Shown: positions 24,888 through 36,298 of the stretch, piece after piece
Position numbering within the stretch: position 1 is the first letter of the stretch
Layout: each line of letters starts with the position of its first letter
NCBI GenBank assembly: GCA_030248065.1
Contig: JASAMV010006835.1
Location: 171,715-235,714, forward strand
DNA length: 64,000 bases
From: Rhynchonema sp. JSB1_4
Lineage: Eukaryota > Nematoda > Chromadorea > Monhysterida > Xyalidae
Reading direction: 5' to 3'
Position numbers and translations under genes: made by a program
The notes under the pieces: model-generated
Databases searched by the model: none
Told to the model about the DNA's origin: nothing
The model's input: only the letters and a program-made list of their open reading frames with translations

Positions 24888-26520
24888 CTATATCGGCCTA
24901 TCGATCACATGCCGATTGGTCCAAAATTTCAAATAATTGTTCTTTTCTCTCAACATCGATAAGACGCGGCGTCGTAGACGATCCATGGATGCCTCGACCA
25001 CCTCAATCTCTGAAAAAATAAAGTTCAATGCTGTGGCTAAGCCAATCTGTAACAATTGGGCGAGAATCACGTTTGTGGTAAGTCTTGGCTAATGGTACTG
25101 TCGTCAAACAAGTTGTCAAATCTTGTGGTCAAATCAAGCAATAATAGTACATGAGCCCCAAATGAGCGCGAGATATAACACGTGTGATTCGACGACTTGA
25201 TTGAACCACAGTACTTTAAGCCTAGGTCTCGGTCAGATCTCAGAACAAAAATGATGACCGCGTTGATCGGTTGAGTTGAAGACACTTTTCGTGATGGATG
25301 TTACATGTCACCAATCTTGGACAGGCTAAAAGTTGGTCATTCTGTCCGGGGCTTCGCATGGGTTGAAATTTTTGAGATACCGGCGTGTAAATTTCGAAGT
25401 ATGCTCAACTCAACACAGAAGTGACATGACCTGGGCTGATTACCTGGCCCCTAAGGTTAACCTAACGCACCAACAATAACATGAACGTAAACATAATAAA
25501 GAGAAGATCCTTTGCGTTTTTGGTCGTAATTTTCTGTTGTTTGCGTTTATGTTAAGGTTAGCCAAGGTTAAGGTTAACGATAGTGTTAAGGTCAGGGTTG
25601 GGTTAAAAAAAGTAAAAAATAAAAAATTTTTTTTTTCAAAAAAAGTTCGCCACTTTTTCGGTTTTTAAAAATTAGAAAAGTAAGTTCACTTTTTTTTATC
25701 ATTTCACAACTTTTTTTTTATTATTTTCCCCTTTTTTGTTGTGAAATGCATGTTTTTATGCATGTTTCTGCTTGTTTTTTTTTCTCAAAAAATCGCCTGC
25801 GGCGCTTGTATTTCGCATCGGTACAATGTCATTACAACGTTAGACAGTCCGTGGCTCTGCTAAACTACCTAAGCAGCCGTCATTATGTGCGCAATCTGTC
25901 CTTCGAAAAAAGTTCGATAATAAAATTTTTTTTAATCCAACCCTGGTTAAGGTTAAGGTAATTCGGCTTCTGTGGACCGGTCCCAGGTGTTCGGCCTTGA
26001 TTTTACCGTTCGGGGCTTAGACAACGGAAACTAAGATGTGACAAAAATCTGTCATGATTGCCTGAATCTTAAATAGTAAAATATTCGTAAATCGAACCTT
26101 GGCTGACAGTTACCGCCGCTCTTCTCTTCACCCCACCGCCATGGAAATGCTTTCTCTGATGTTTCAGTTTGTATTCCGGTGAATTGAAATGACGCCGTAG
26201 CTGATGGTACAAATTCTGATGATGATCTGAAACACAGGTTATTTTCGTATTGCCAAGGCAATGGTACCGTCAAATGCCAACCACGAAGAAATTTTATCGA
26301 AAACATTGTCACGCGGTAGTGGAATAAACACGCTCTACAGCAAGTCCCAGATTTTCAACTTGGACTTGAATAAAAATAAATTCGCCAATATTTTCTCACC
26401 TCTAATTTCATCGCTGTCGTATTCAAAGTCCATAGTCGCCGAAGTGATTGGCCGAGCTTGTTGCATGACCGTTAGTGCCATGAAGCTCAGTGCGAGTAGA
26501 TTAAGCCAAGAATGAAACAT
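24888..26520 (-). CDS. Proposed secreted prohormone-like protein, 123 aa
   Basis: Three exons on the minus strand, 26400-26520, 26098-26226 and 24888-25009, total 372 nt and join in phase with GT-AG borders (donors GTGAGA and GTTCGA). Residues 1-22 (MFHSWLNLLALSF...) form a hydrophobic signal peptide. A short acidic stretch follows (DFEYDSDEIR), then a His/Arg-rich segment with a dibasic cleavage-type site KRR at 74-76. The 47 residues after it contain EIEVVEASMDRLRRRVLSML, likely an amphipathic helix, and end at the stop without a Gly amidation signal. This layout is typical of peptide-hormone precursors. SMDRL and the downstream NR recall parathyroid-hormone-like or CRF/DH44-type ligands of class B receptors, but the resemblance is weak and is inference. 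An upstream in-frame ATG at 26571 exists; the 26520 start gives the better signal peptide. Confidence 0.5.
26157..26166 (+). other. 10-mer TGATGTTTCA
   Basis: Exact copy within exon 2 of the prohormone-like gene, coding L-K-H-Q on the minus strand. Confidence 0.9.
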
Positions 26521-26522
26521 CA
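26513..26522 (-). other. 10-mer TGATGTTTCA
   Basis: Exact copy containing the proposed start codon of the prohormone-like gene. Confidence 0.9.
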
Positions 26523-27855
26523 AATATCCTTCGGTTAAAACTTTGATCAAGTTCCCAGAGCACGCTTGCATTCAAAATTGCAACAACTTTGAGCATCAAG
26601 AAATTATTGCTTTCCAGACAAAAACAACAGACTGGAAATTTCGTATTGTGCAACTTCCTTTTATAGGCCCAGACACGCGGGCGCACAACTTGCGGGTAAA
26701 CAACGTATGTGTTGAACCACCTTAGTTCATTTGATGAACCATAAAAGTGCAAAGTATCAAAAACGCACATACCGTAACCATGCAGTAGGTGTCCACTGAA
26801 CAGCCTCCTTCCCGCTATGACGCATTTCACGATTATTGTTTTATCATTAGATTGTCGCCTGATACGGAACATGGAATGGGTGAAGGTCGGACACCAATTT
26901 GTTGGTTCGATTTCATTTTTAAGGTTAAAAAATACTGTACCTAGGTGAATGACATTCGAAGTAGGCACATCTATTGACAACCGGTGTGCATGTACAACAC
27001 GACAGTGCATGCCCTGCTACAAACCAGAGCCGAATATTAGTGTCCAAAATGAAACATCATGGGAGCAAATCAAAGCAACGAGTATTCCAACGACAACCAG
27101 ATGCACCGCTTCGCCAGCTTGGCAATGAATGTCAATGAGTCGAACGTGGCGGGGCGGTTCCCGCCCGCAACTTGGTCTCTTGCATGTCCGAACTTGCACG
27201 AGCGCCACAAACGTGATTTTTCTTAAAACTTTGACACAAGGAGGTATCCACGTTTCAATACGCATAAAATACGTTTACGATAAGCAGCAACCGGTGATGT
27301 GTGTATGCAATGCACTACCACAATGGGAGTTGCGAAAGCATTTGCCGCTGTTGTGGTATGTGGGCTGATATTCGATTGCTTTTTTATCAATTATAAATTC
27401 CATTCATTCTAGACACCGCATACTTTTGTCTACCCAAATGACGTAGCAACATTATTGTTGACCGTGGTTCCTCAAAATAGACTGCATTCCGTCCATTTTT
27501 GTGGTGAACGGTTTTTGTGTCGCTTTCGATACTATAAGTGCAGATTGAGTACACAAACAACATGAAAAATCGGTCCTTATTGACAGGAATCACTTGATTG
27601 ACATTTCACATTTGTAATCAAGATTGGTGTGTGCACGTAGCAGCGGGGCCAAAACAGCGGTCACCAAGTTGAGGGTTTGTGACCCACGATCCCGGTTAGA
27701 TTTTTTCAAGAGTTAGCACACGTTACATTTATCCGCCCCGACTGGTATTAGGTCAGAATTCGAGACCAGCAGTTTATCACCGAAGTTTTGATACCGGTTG
27801 TTTTGTCCGTCACACTCAACATATATATGATTCAAAGCCCTAAACGGATCACAAT
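26521..27855. other. Intergenic between prohormone-like gene and MGMT
   Basis: A 169-codon open frame (26501-27010, minus) has no family signature, and its length is within chance expectation for this much DNA. Apart from one exact 10-mer copy at 27050, nothing else is recognised. Confidence 0.5.
27050..27059 (-). other. 10-mer TGATGTTTCA
   Basis: Exact copy, intergenic. Confidence 0.9.
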
Positions 27856-28985
27856 TTATTTTCTGATGCCAACCCCCTCATGTTGCAACAGCCATTGTTT
27901 GATGTTTGTGCGCGAACTACCACAGTACCCACCAAGTCTTCCGTCAGCCGTTAGTACGCGATGGCAGGGTACCAATAGAATGGCCGGGTTGTGACGCATT
28001 GATTGGCCGACGGCGCGCGCTGATTGGCTGTGCAGGGAAATGGCGCAAAAATTGAATGGAGTCAATTGGTAAAGTTTATGGGCTGCCGCGTGCAGGAAGG
28101 ACCTGCTTTCAAAAGCAAGCACTGCTGCGTGGTCCCCAATGACGAAAAAGGTGCGTTGTGTGCGCTGCCTTCGCTGCACTCAAGCCTCAAGGGGTGTGTC
28201 CCACGAGACACATTCGCATGCTGGCGATTACCTGGTGCACCGCCCATCTGCGAAAACAGGTCGACACGGGCCGGCAAAGCACGGTATTCTGCTATCATGC
28301 GCATCGGTGTGGCAACCGCGCTGCCACAGTCGCAACTGAACAAAGAATAAATAAGCGAACAATCTGACAACATCAACAAATGCATACCTGTTCCCACAGG
28401 CCATGCGTCCCAACTGCGCATAACTGACTGTGTTCCCGCAACGCACATGATTGTAGAGCGTCATCCAGCATTGCGCGGCAAAACCAGAATTATCGGTAAA
28501 AATAGTTGGGCAAAGCGCCGGCTTTGTTGCGGCACCGACTTTCGTGTTGAAAAAGTACGCGTGCAGCCAGTCACGCAGCTCGATTAGCTCTCTGTTTCGG
28601 ACGGATTTATCGTCATTTCGAAAGGCGATCTCATTACACGATGGATTCAGAGCACTCTGGAATGGAAATAGTCGGTCCAAAAATGTCAGAGATCATGTGA
28701 TTCGCAAACATGAAACATCAGCCTGATATTCCATTTTTATCGTGAAACGGTTATCGTTACCTTTTATTGTTTGACAAAATCTACCACACAGCCTTCGCGA
28801 ATTGCATTAATCCGACGCCAGAGGTGCAAAAACACGAAAATCAAAATCAGCCAGCAGGTCCTGACCTCACTTACCACAGTATCATCCCCGAACCGTATGT
28901 GATGCACACCTTGGGAACATGCAGCCAGTTGCAGGTCACCAATTGGAGTGCACACAGTGCCAGTGCTGACAGAGCATTTGCTCAT
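27856..28985 (-). CDS. MGMT: Methylated-DNA-protein-cysteine methyltransferase (MGMT), 183 aa
   Basis: Suicide repair protein that moves an alkyl group from O6-alkylguanine in DNA onto its own cysteine, acting in the nucleus. Exons 28875-28985, 28388-28656 and 27856-28027 (minus) total 552 nt and keep phase. The start is the ATG at 28985, just before VSTGTVCTPIGDLQLAACSQG, the usual N-terminal strand pair. TVSYAQLG carries the conserved Tyr. Residues 130-138 (ARAVGQSMR) hold the Arg finger R131 within the helix-turn-helix. LLVPCHR at 144-150 carries the acceptor Cys148. GGYCGSSRTNIKQWLLQHEG matches the C-terminal helix region. The length is near the family norm (human 207 aa), lacking only the variable tail. 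Introns are short (about 360 and 220 bp). No sign of damage. Confidence 0.93.
28711..28720 (-). other. 10-mer TGATGTTTCA
   Basis: Exact copy in MGMT intron 1. Confidence 0.9.
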
Positions 28986-29607
28986 GCTTGCGCTTTGCAA
29001 AATAGTGTTTAATGTTGTTTTATCCTCCAGATCATTTGAGCAAGTAGCATCAAACAGTCGCGTTTTATGCACGCGTGAAACAAGCACACCATGAAACGTC
29101 TGTCAGACAAAACTCTCCTTGTTTATTCCATTCCATTCAGTTCCAACAAGACAATATAACATCGTAAATGTGCGTGGTGCACTGAAGAACAAAAATATAA
29201 CAGAACAGCGTGCTAGGTGGAATACACGATTATGGTGCGATGACTAAAAATTAGGATAATTCTGAAGGTGGGATATTCATCTCCAGGTTTCAGAATCGTC
29301 CAAACCGACAATGTTTCAATTTCAAGTAAAGCAACTAATACACATAATTGAAATTGACTGGAATTCAACACGTAGTCACAAATGTTTTGCAAAAATCGTC
29401 AGTAAATTAGAGAAAAGTGCAATTATGTGATCTGTGGGTGTGTCTGTGACGGCGTTCAGAATGAAGTACACAGATTTATTGAGCTTGATGGTATGAACGA
29501 AGCCAGTTACTCAATAGATCTGTATTACTTTGTTGCTTTCAGAACAAAAATAATGGTAAATCAAACAGAACGCAGATGTTTCACAATGAATCAACAGAAT
29601 CTGTCGG
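28986..29607. other. Intergenic between MGMT and STI1
   Basis: Both neighbouring genes are on the minus strand, so this is the MGMT promoter side and the STI1 3' flank. No gene or RNA was seen. A near copy of the 10-mer (AGATGTTTCA) lies at 29574. Confidence 0.5.
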
Positions 29608-32600
29608 CTAACGCATCTGTACAATGCCGGCGTCGCGAAGCTTGAGCAGCTTTCGAAGAATGTCCGGATTTTGTAAATGTCTGAAAAAAAAACAAAATGG
29701 ACGAAAACAGCACAAAATGGATAAACAAACCAAAACGTACTCTTTAATCGAGTTTGGATCATTCTGCATTTGTTCCAGTATCATACGCATGACGGGATCG
29801 CCCAAAATTTGCTGCACTTCAGGATCGTTGAGCGCCTTTTTCCTCGCCTCTTCGGGCGACTCGTCAGTTTGTTTGTACGACTGACGCAAACCGGCAAGGG
29901 CTTCCTGAAGTTTCTTATATTTCATCCCTCTTTTTTGTCGGGGAGCAAACATGATCTTCGTATCGGTCCTGTTCTCGATGATTTGGCCTTTCGAGTCAGA
30001 TATTTCGACAGGTAAAGGTACTAATGATATAAATTTTGACCAGTGCCGCATGAGATCTCCAAAGATAGCCAATAAAAACAACAAAGCTAGTAGCCTTTGG
30101 CGTTTTTTGGTAGCTTACGTTTGCTGTGGTTTTGTCACAACCAGTGTTTCAGTTACATTTTATTCGCATAATTTTCTCACCCGGTCCTGTAACTATGCTT
30201 TCATGCGGTAACTTATCCAATGCGCCATTGGAGAGTAATAAACCACCAACCAACAAAGCTGGTTGACATAAAATTCCTCAGTAAATCTGGAAAGTCACGT
30301 CGCAAAGACAGGACCGATCACCTTGTTCTCGACAGACCGACACTTTTCTCCTAGCAGCAGCTAACACGTACCTGATTTTCAGGGTCAATTTCGAGCGCAT
30401 CCTCATATGCCAGTTTCGCACGAGAATACTCACGCATGGCTGTCAATGCTGCACCCTTGCGAATGTAACCCTTGACTGAAAAAAGTGGATTCCAATTTCA
30501 ATATCTTATAGTATTACGCATATGGCTGCGGGTGGATTACATTACTTTGGCTATTTTGTGAGATTCACAGAACAGGTGAAATATTTTGAGCGCAAAAAAT
30601 GAGATACATGTGAAATATACCGTCAAGTCCCAAGTTGCCCAGCCCTGCAAACTTGAAATACTTACTGAATTTTGGGTCCTTTTTGATACAACTCTCGCAG
30701 TCCTGCAGTGCCAGACCAAACGCCATCAGCTTTGTATAACAGGCTGCCCGATTACTGAAATTTATATTTTTTGTTGCAAAAACAATCAGGATTTATGTAT
30801 GATAAGAAAATAAAAAACGCGGAAAAGACCTGTACAAAACAGCGTTATCCGGGTCATGAATAAGGGCCTGCGCATACCGCTTCACTGCGTCTGGGTATTT
30901 ACCTGAAAGACGAGTTTGGAGAAGTATTTTGGTTGGCAATTTTACCAAGATGTGAACCGACACCAAAACTGAAAAAATGGGCCGTTTTTTTGAAAACACA
31001 CCTTCTTTGAACAACGCATTGCCGGCTTGCTTTTCAGCCGCAGCTTTCTCCGGATCAATCAAGGCGAGTCGCTCCTGTTCTCTCACAATTTTCTCCACCT
31101 CCTGTCGTTTCGACACAACCGCCTGCCAACAAGCATGTGCAATTCGGGCTGGCAAATTCAAAATCAAAAACCACTTTATAAACTAACGGGATCCCGAAAC
31201 TCGGCCAGCGATTTGTCGTAAAAATGCAACGACTGTTTCATATCGTCCAGTTTGGAGTACGCGTTTCCACATCTCGCTAGAGCCCTGAAACAAACAAAAA
31301 TAGGATCAAAAAATTGAAATTTGATTGCACTGCCGATAACGACACGTACTTGGCGATTTGTTTGAAATCGGCGCGATTTTCCCGGCCTATTTCCACGGCT
31401 TTTTGACATTCAGCAATGCACTCTTGGAACTTGCCTTCTTCGAAATAACAAGCTGGAAACAACGATAGTGGTACTGACTGGTTGTCGATTCAGTAAACTT
31501 AATGAACAAAGGCCAAAACAAAGAAGCACAAACCAGCATTGTTCGTTAATATCGCGATATTCGTCGGGTCCAGTTCTTTCGCTTTTTCGTAATGGGCATG
31601 AGCTGTCACGAAATCTTTTTTCTTGTACGCTTCGTTACCCTTATTTTTCTCGTCGAGCGCCTGGAAGCAGCAGACCCCTCGAGAAACCCAAAGTCGGCCA
31701 GGCTCCCCGCCCCAGCATCACCCTGGGACAGTGTTGGAGGTGGGGTAGCCCCCCCCAGTACAGTAGGTATCCCCCCGATTTTGTCACAAAAGTGCCATTT
31801 TTTGACCAAAATGGCCAAAATTAGTGTAAAATCAGTGGTCTTTACCTCAAATTACTCAAAATTCGCGCGCTACGCGCGCAAATACTACGTTTTCACACTA
31901 TTCCACGCATAATCAACACATTAAAAATTTTCACCCAAAAACCTACCCCCCCAACCCCCCTGGGTACATAACCCCCCAGGCCATCGGCTCTGGTACAGTA
32001 GGTATCCCCCCAGAGTACCTCCAACACTGCCTGGGACTGACCGGATTTTTAAGAGCAACTATTTCTGATGGCTTTTTAGTTGGCTCCGAGAAGTAAGGCC
32101 TTCACACAAGGTTGAAAGCTCAAAACGAATGGAAACCTAACTTAAATTCGCAGCCAAAACGTTAAGAAAACTCGCGGCTTTTAACGAGAAAAGACCCGAT
32201 TTTATCTTAATTTGGGCAACATCAGGCCAGAAAATTTATGGCAAACCTCGGCCACCCGATTGATTGACCTGACCCCAGTGTAGTGGCTGGGGGGGGGATG
32301 GGGGGATTCCCCCCTAAGGAGTAGGTACCTTGCAACCACCCCTTGGGGGGATGAGGTACCTTGCAACCACCCCGGACGGTACCTTGCAACCATCAATTTA
32401 TGGTTTTTATAGGCAAAAATGGGTGTTTTTCGACCTCAAAACCCCAAAATTCGCGCGCTCCGCGCGCAAACCTCCATATAATAGGTATTTTAGGTAAATT
32501 TTCGGCCAAAATGCAAAAAAGTACCATTTTTCGGCCAAATTTGCAGTATAATGCATGCAAAAAACACCCTTTTTTTCGAAACTCAGGGGTACCTTGCAAC

Positions 32601-32776
32601 CTTCCGGAGGCTGGGTAGGGGAGTACCTTGCAACCATCTGGATCCATCCCCCCCAAGGGTACCTTGCAACCATTTGCCTGCCACTACACTGCCTGACCCT
32701 CTGCATACCATGAAACCACCAAGCCCCTAGCCCGAGCGCTAACCTTGTGCTGATTTTCTTGGCTGGTTTCCGGCAT
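29608..32776 (-). CDS. STI1: Hop/STI1 co-chaperone lacking TPR1, 327 aa
   Basis: Adaptor linking Hsp70 and Hsp90 in the cytosol. Exons (minus): 32744-32776, 31534-31660, 31350-31452, 31188-31284, 31002-31122, 30830-30902, 30666-30754, 30372-30475, 29741-29904, 29608-29680; total 984 nt, all in phase. The 11-residue first exon ([11 protein letters not shown]) is followed at once by TPR2A ([13 protein letters not shown], then [11 protein letters not shown] and [20 protein letters not shown]), then a linker, TPR2B ([48 protein letters not shown]) and a C-terminal DP2 domain ([20 protein letters not shown] to the final IVQMR). Typical Hop proteins are about 540 aa with TPR1 and DP1 first; here both are missing and nothing resembling them lies upstream. 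C. elegans STI-1 (320 aa) has the same reduced form. Intron 1 carries two MITEs. Confidence 0.95.
31730..32029. mobile_element. hAT-like MITE, family A (STI1 intron 1)
   Basis: The ends are (C)AGTGTTGGAGGT and ACCTCCAACACTG, flanked by CCTGGGAC on both sides (31722-31729 and 32030-32037). The interior has GTACAGTAGGTATCCCCCC once near each end in the same orientation and a central palindrome CGCGCGCTACGCGCGC near 31863. Non-coding. Confidence 0.8.
32276..32691. mobile_element. hAT-like MITE, family B (STI1 intron 1)
   Basis: The ends are CAGTGTAGTGGC and GCCACTACACTG (inner mismatches), with exact 8-bp duplications CCTGACCC at 32268-32275 and 32692-32699. The motif GGTACCTTGCAACC, or a one-base variant, occurs six times in one orientation at about 32324, 32355, 32379, 32589, 32622 and 32659. 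The central palindrome CGCGCGCTCCGCGCGC is near 32451. Confidence 0.85.
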
Positions 32777-33174
32777 TTTTTCACAAATGAATGACACCAG
32801 CACGAACAACGATACAAAGCAAACGAGCGCACGTGCACGTCCGTCTGGGGATTGATAAAAACGTTCAGGTTCACTTTTCAGACTTGTCAAATCGGGAACC
32901 TCTAAAAACAAACGGATAAAATTTAGAGCACGGACACACACAACCGTTCTTGGTTGTCGTGGGGAAAACATATTTTTCTAGGTCTAGAAGGATGCGACTT
33001 GCGACAGCATGACAAAAGATTAGTTGTGAACAGAAGAATTTAAAAAAATGTATATTTTAATATTTAATAATCAGTCTGATTAATTATTATTTAATATTTA
33101 ATATAATTTCACAAACGAAGAGCTAAACAAACAAACAAGTAATAAAAGGTGAATTACAGAAAGCAAATAGCTTA
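32777..33174. other. STI1 upstream region
   Basis: 5' flank of STI1. The open frame continues upstream of the chosen ATG but shows no TPR residues. AT-rich (TTTAATATTTAAT repeats) around 33045-33110. Confidence 0.5.
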
Positions 33175-33518
33175 CCGTAAAACCTAAAATACAAGGGGGG
33201 CTGTACCTAAAAACCTAAATACAGCCCCCCCAAAAAGGGGTCAGTGAATTAATAGAGCCCCCCTAAGTAACATCCCCCTATACAGTAGTGTATTAAGGCT
33301 TGATAGTGGTGCACAGGTACATTTATGCACGTTTGTTGTTCTTTCAGAGCACATAATACGCCTCTTATTGGCAAATAGACACGAATAAATGCGATCACAA
33401 GCGAAAAAACATCCTTTCAAACCCCTTTTTAGGGGTTTTTGGGGGGATTTCTGGGAACAATTTTTCAGGTTCGGGTCAGTGAATTAATAGAGCCCCCCTT
33501 CTATTTAGGTTTTTACGG
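33175..33518. mobile_element. TA-flanked MITE, CCGTAAAAACC family, copy G1
   Basis: The inverted ends are CCGTAAAACC and GGTTTTTACGG, bordered by TA at 33173-33174 and 33519-33520. The interior carries GGGGTCAGTGAATTAATAGAG near both ends. A TA target suggests Tc1/mariner-type mobilisation. This copy is the uninterrupted version of the element at 54433-55240. Confidence 0.7.
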
Positions 33519-33828
33519 TATTTTTTCACTGACCCCTTTTAGGGGGGGGCTGCATTTTTTTTGGGGGGGGGGGGGCTCTATTTTAGGGGGGGGGGCTGTA
33601 TTTTTTCGCTGCCCAAAATCTCAAAAAATGTTAAAAAAATACCCCTAAAATGGAGTTCTGTCAGAGTGTTACTGGTCATTATTGAGTGTTTTTAGGTGCA
33701 GATCTTCCATAAAAGGCTTTACGTCATCATATACTCAAACTCAACCACAAACGTTGTACACAAGGTGTCTTATACAAGAACTTGACTTTACGACCCCCAA
33801 GCGGGGAATTCCAAGTTGGGGGGGGGGG

Positions 33829-34250
33829 CAGTGGTGTAGCTACCCAGGCGGGGCGGCAACCTACTGTACCACCCAAAATGCGGGGCGGCAACCTACCTAC
33901 TGTACCAGCCGAGCTAGGGGGGGGGGGTCGTACCACTTGGGGGGTCATCTGGAAACCGAAATTTTTTATGTCTAAATACTGAAGAAAATGTGGCCTAAAA
34001 CACTAATTTCGCGCGCAGCGCGCGATTTTTCGCCTATTTACAGACAAATATGCTAATTTTATGCAATTTTAAGCCAAAAATGAATGTTTTGGGTGAAAAG
34101 TTAGGTGGGGCGGCAACCTACCTACTGTACCAGGGGAGGGGCGGCAACCTACCTACTGTACCAGGCGAGGGGCGGCAACCTACCTACTGTACCTTGGGGG
34201 GGGACCCCCCCACCCCCCCCCCTCCCCCCGCCACCCCCTTGGGGGGGGGC
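33829..34250. mobile_element. hAT-like MITE, family C, truncated copy
   Basis: It begins CAGTGGTGTAGCTACCCAGG and carries GGCGGCAACCTAC...TGTACC repeats and the core CGCGCGCAGCGCGCG near 34011. The right inverted end (GCTACACCATTG) seen in the other copies is missing and is replaced by a G/C-run tract. Confidence 0.65.
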
Positions 34251-34357
34251 TGTATTTTTGGGGGGGGGGGCTCTATTTTTTCACTGACCTCTTTTAGGGG
34301 GGGCTGTATTTTTGGGGGGCTCTATTTTAGGGAATACGGTATGCAGTATGATCGGCC

Positions 34358-34820
34358 CAGTGTAGTACTTGGTCAGGGTGTTGACGATAGATAGATTGGG
34401 ACCCGAAATGTGTTGACGATAGATAGATGACCCAAGTCCGAAATCTGGGGGGGGGTCGACCCAAACTTGTTGACGATAGATAGATGGTGGGGGGTCGCCA
34501 AAAATCAAGGTATAGTATAGTGCATTAAGTAGGTAATAATGTGTAAATATTAATGAAAATGTGTATAGATGTACTAAATCCGCGCGTAGCGCGCGATTTT
34601 TGCCTATTTGTGGTGAAAAATACCGATTTTGAGCCATTTTGAGGCAAAAATGTCAATTTTGGGTTCGAAATGTGTTGACGATAGATAGATTGTTCCCAAA
34701 ATTTGTTGACGATAGATAGATTTGCCCATATGTGTTGACGATAGATAGATGAAATCAAAAAGTGTTGACGATAGATAGATGAATTTGGGGGAGGACCCCC
34801 CCCCCCCCAAGACTACCCTG
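34358..34820. mobile_element. hAT-like MITE, family D, copy 1
   Basis: The ends are CAGTGTAGTACTTGG and CCAAGACTACCCTG, with the exact duplication GATCGGCC at 34350-34357 and 34821-34828. The 17-mer GTTGACGATAGATAGAT occurs seven times in one orientation, starting at 34380, 34412, 34469, 34674, 34705, 34734 and 34764. The core CGCGCGTAGCGCGCG lies near 34580. Confidence 0.85.
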
Positions 34821-34886
34821 GATCGGCCGAGCAGCGGTAGTGTACCTTAGGGGGAGACCCCCCTCCCCCCAGGAACTACAGGAGGG

Positions 34887-35290
34887 CAGTGGTGTAGTCA
34901 CCCAGGCGGGGCGCAACCTACTGTACCACCAAAATGCGGGGCGGCAACCTACCTACTGTACCAGCCGAGCTAGGGGGGGGGTCGTACCACTTGGGGGGGG
35001 TCATTTGGAAACCAAATTTTTTATGTTAGTACGAAGAAAATGAGGCCTAAAACATAATTTCGCGCGCAGCGCGCGATTTTTCGCCTATTTGCCAGAAAAT
35101 ATGCTAATTTTATGCAATTTTAAGCCAAAATGAATGTTTTGGGTGAAAAGTTAGGTGGGGCGGCAACCTACCTACTGTACCCAGGGGAGGGGCGGCAACC
35201 TACTACTGTACCAGGCGAGGGGCGGCAACCTACCACTGTACCTGGGGGGACCCCCGCCCCACCCCCCCCCCCCCCCCTGCTACACCATTG
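34887..35290. mobile_element. hAT-like MITE, family C, copy 2
   Basis: It begins CAGTGGTGTAGTCACCCAGG and ends TGCTACACCATTG. The right duplication is CTGGAGGG, and the left one is eroded (CAGGAGGG). Internal CGGCAACCTAC repeats and the CGCGCGCAGCGCGCG core are kept. Confidence 0.75.
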
Positions 35291-35791
35291 CTGGAGGGGG
35301 CTCTATTCGGAGGGGGGGTCCATTAATTCACTGACCCCTTTTGGGGGGGCTGTATACGGGGGGCTTATTGGGGGGGTGTATTTAGGTTTTTCTACTACTT
35401 CAGCAGCGCAGCTCTTGAATGGATGAAGTATTTACTTCCCCCCACCCCGCCCCATCACGGGGCCCCCCCCCTTTTATCTATCACATCAACAACACAATCT
35501 CAATTATCATATTAAGTAAATTTTGGGAAAAATTATTATTCAAATTTGACAGAATTTTTGTAAGGAAAATATTTTCAAAAAGGATGGTCCGGATTTAGAC
35601 ATCAGATTTTTATATTTAATTATTATACTAGCTAATCTTTGGCGACCCCCCCCCCCCACTCTATTATAGTTTGGGGACCCCCCAGATCGTTGGGTTTATT
35701 CTTTGGTCATATATCCCCCAGACACCCTCCGAAAACACCCCCCACAAATCCAACCCCCCAAAATACACATGGTAGTGTGTGATGGGGTTTG
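35291..35791. other. Transposon debris and AT/G-run DNA
   Basis: It holds fragments of the CCGTAAAAACC family (CTCTATT, CATTAATTCACTGACCCC) followed by AT-rich DNA and C runs. No gene was seen. Confidence 0.5.
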
Positions 35792-36231
35792 CAGGAGTAC
35801 TGGTCAGGGTGTTGACGATAGATAGATTGGACAAAGTGACGATAGAAGAGCCAGTCGAAATCGGGGGGTCACCAAACTTGTTGACATAGAAGATGGTGGG
35901 GGGTCGCCAAAAATAAGGTATAGTATAGGATTAAGTAGGTAATAATGTGTAAATATTAATGAAAATGTGTATAGATGTACTAAATCCGCGCGTAGCGCGC
36001 GATTTTTTGCCTATTTGGGTGAAAAATACCGATTTTGAGCCATGTTGAGGCAAAAATGTCAATTTTGGGTTCGAATTGTGTTGACGATAGATAGATTGTT
36101 CCCAAAATTTGTTGACGATAGATAGATTTGCCCATATGTGTTGACGATAGATAGATGAAATCAAAACGTGTTGACGATAGATAGATGAATTTGGGGGAGG
36201 GGACCCCCCCACCCTCCCAAGTACTACCCTG
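35792..36231. mobile_element. hAT-like MITE, family D, copy 2 (eroded left end)
   Basis: Same orientation and order as copy 1, with the same 17-mer repeats and core. Many single-base losses occur in the left half (for example GTTGACATAGAAGAT). The right end CTACCCTG is followed by GATCGGCC, but the left flank lacks it, consistent with duplication of a larger block rather than independent insertion. Confidence 0.7.
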
Positions 36232-36298
36232 GATCGGCCGAGCAGCGGTAGTGTACCTTAGGGGGAGACCCCCTCCCCCCAGGAACTACACTGGAGGG

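Noticed and set aside
26501..27010. 169-codon open frame on the minus strand
   Set aside because: No family motif; one or two frames of this length are expected by chance in 64 kb of six-frame translation.
28062..28448. Open frames on both strands overlapping MGMT
   Set aside because: They are shadows of MGMT exons 2 and 3 and lack any domain.
34358..34820. CRISPR-like repeat-spacer array
   Set aside because: The 17-mers are few, spacers are short and conserved between element copies, and the unit has transposon ends with a target duplication in an animal genome.
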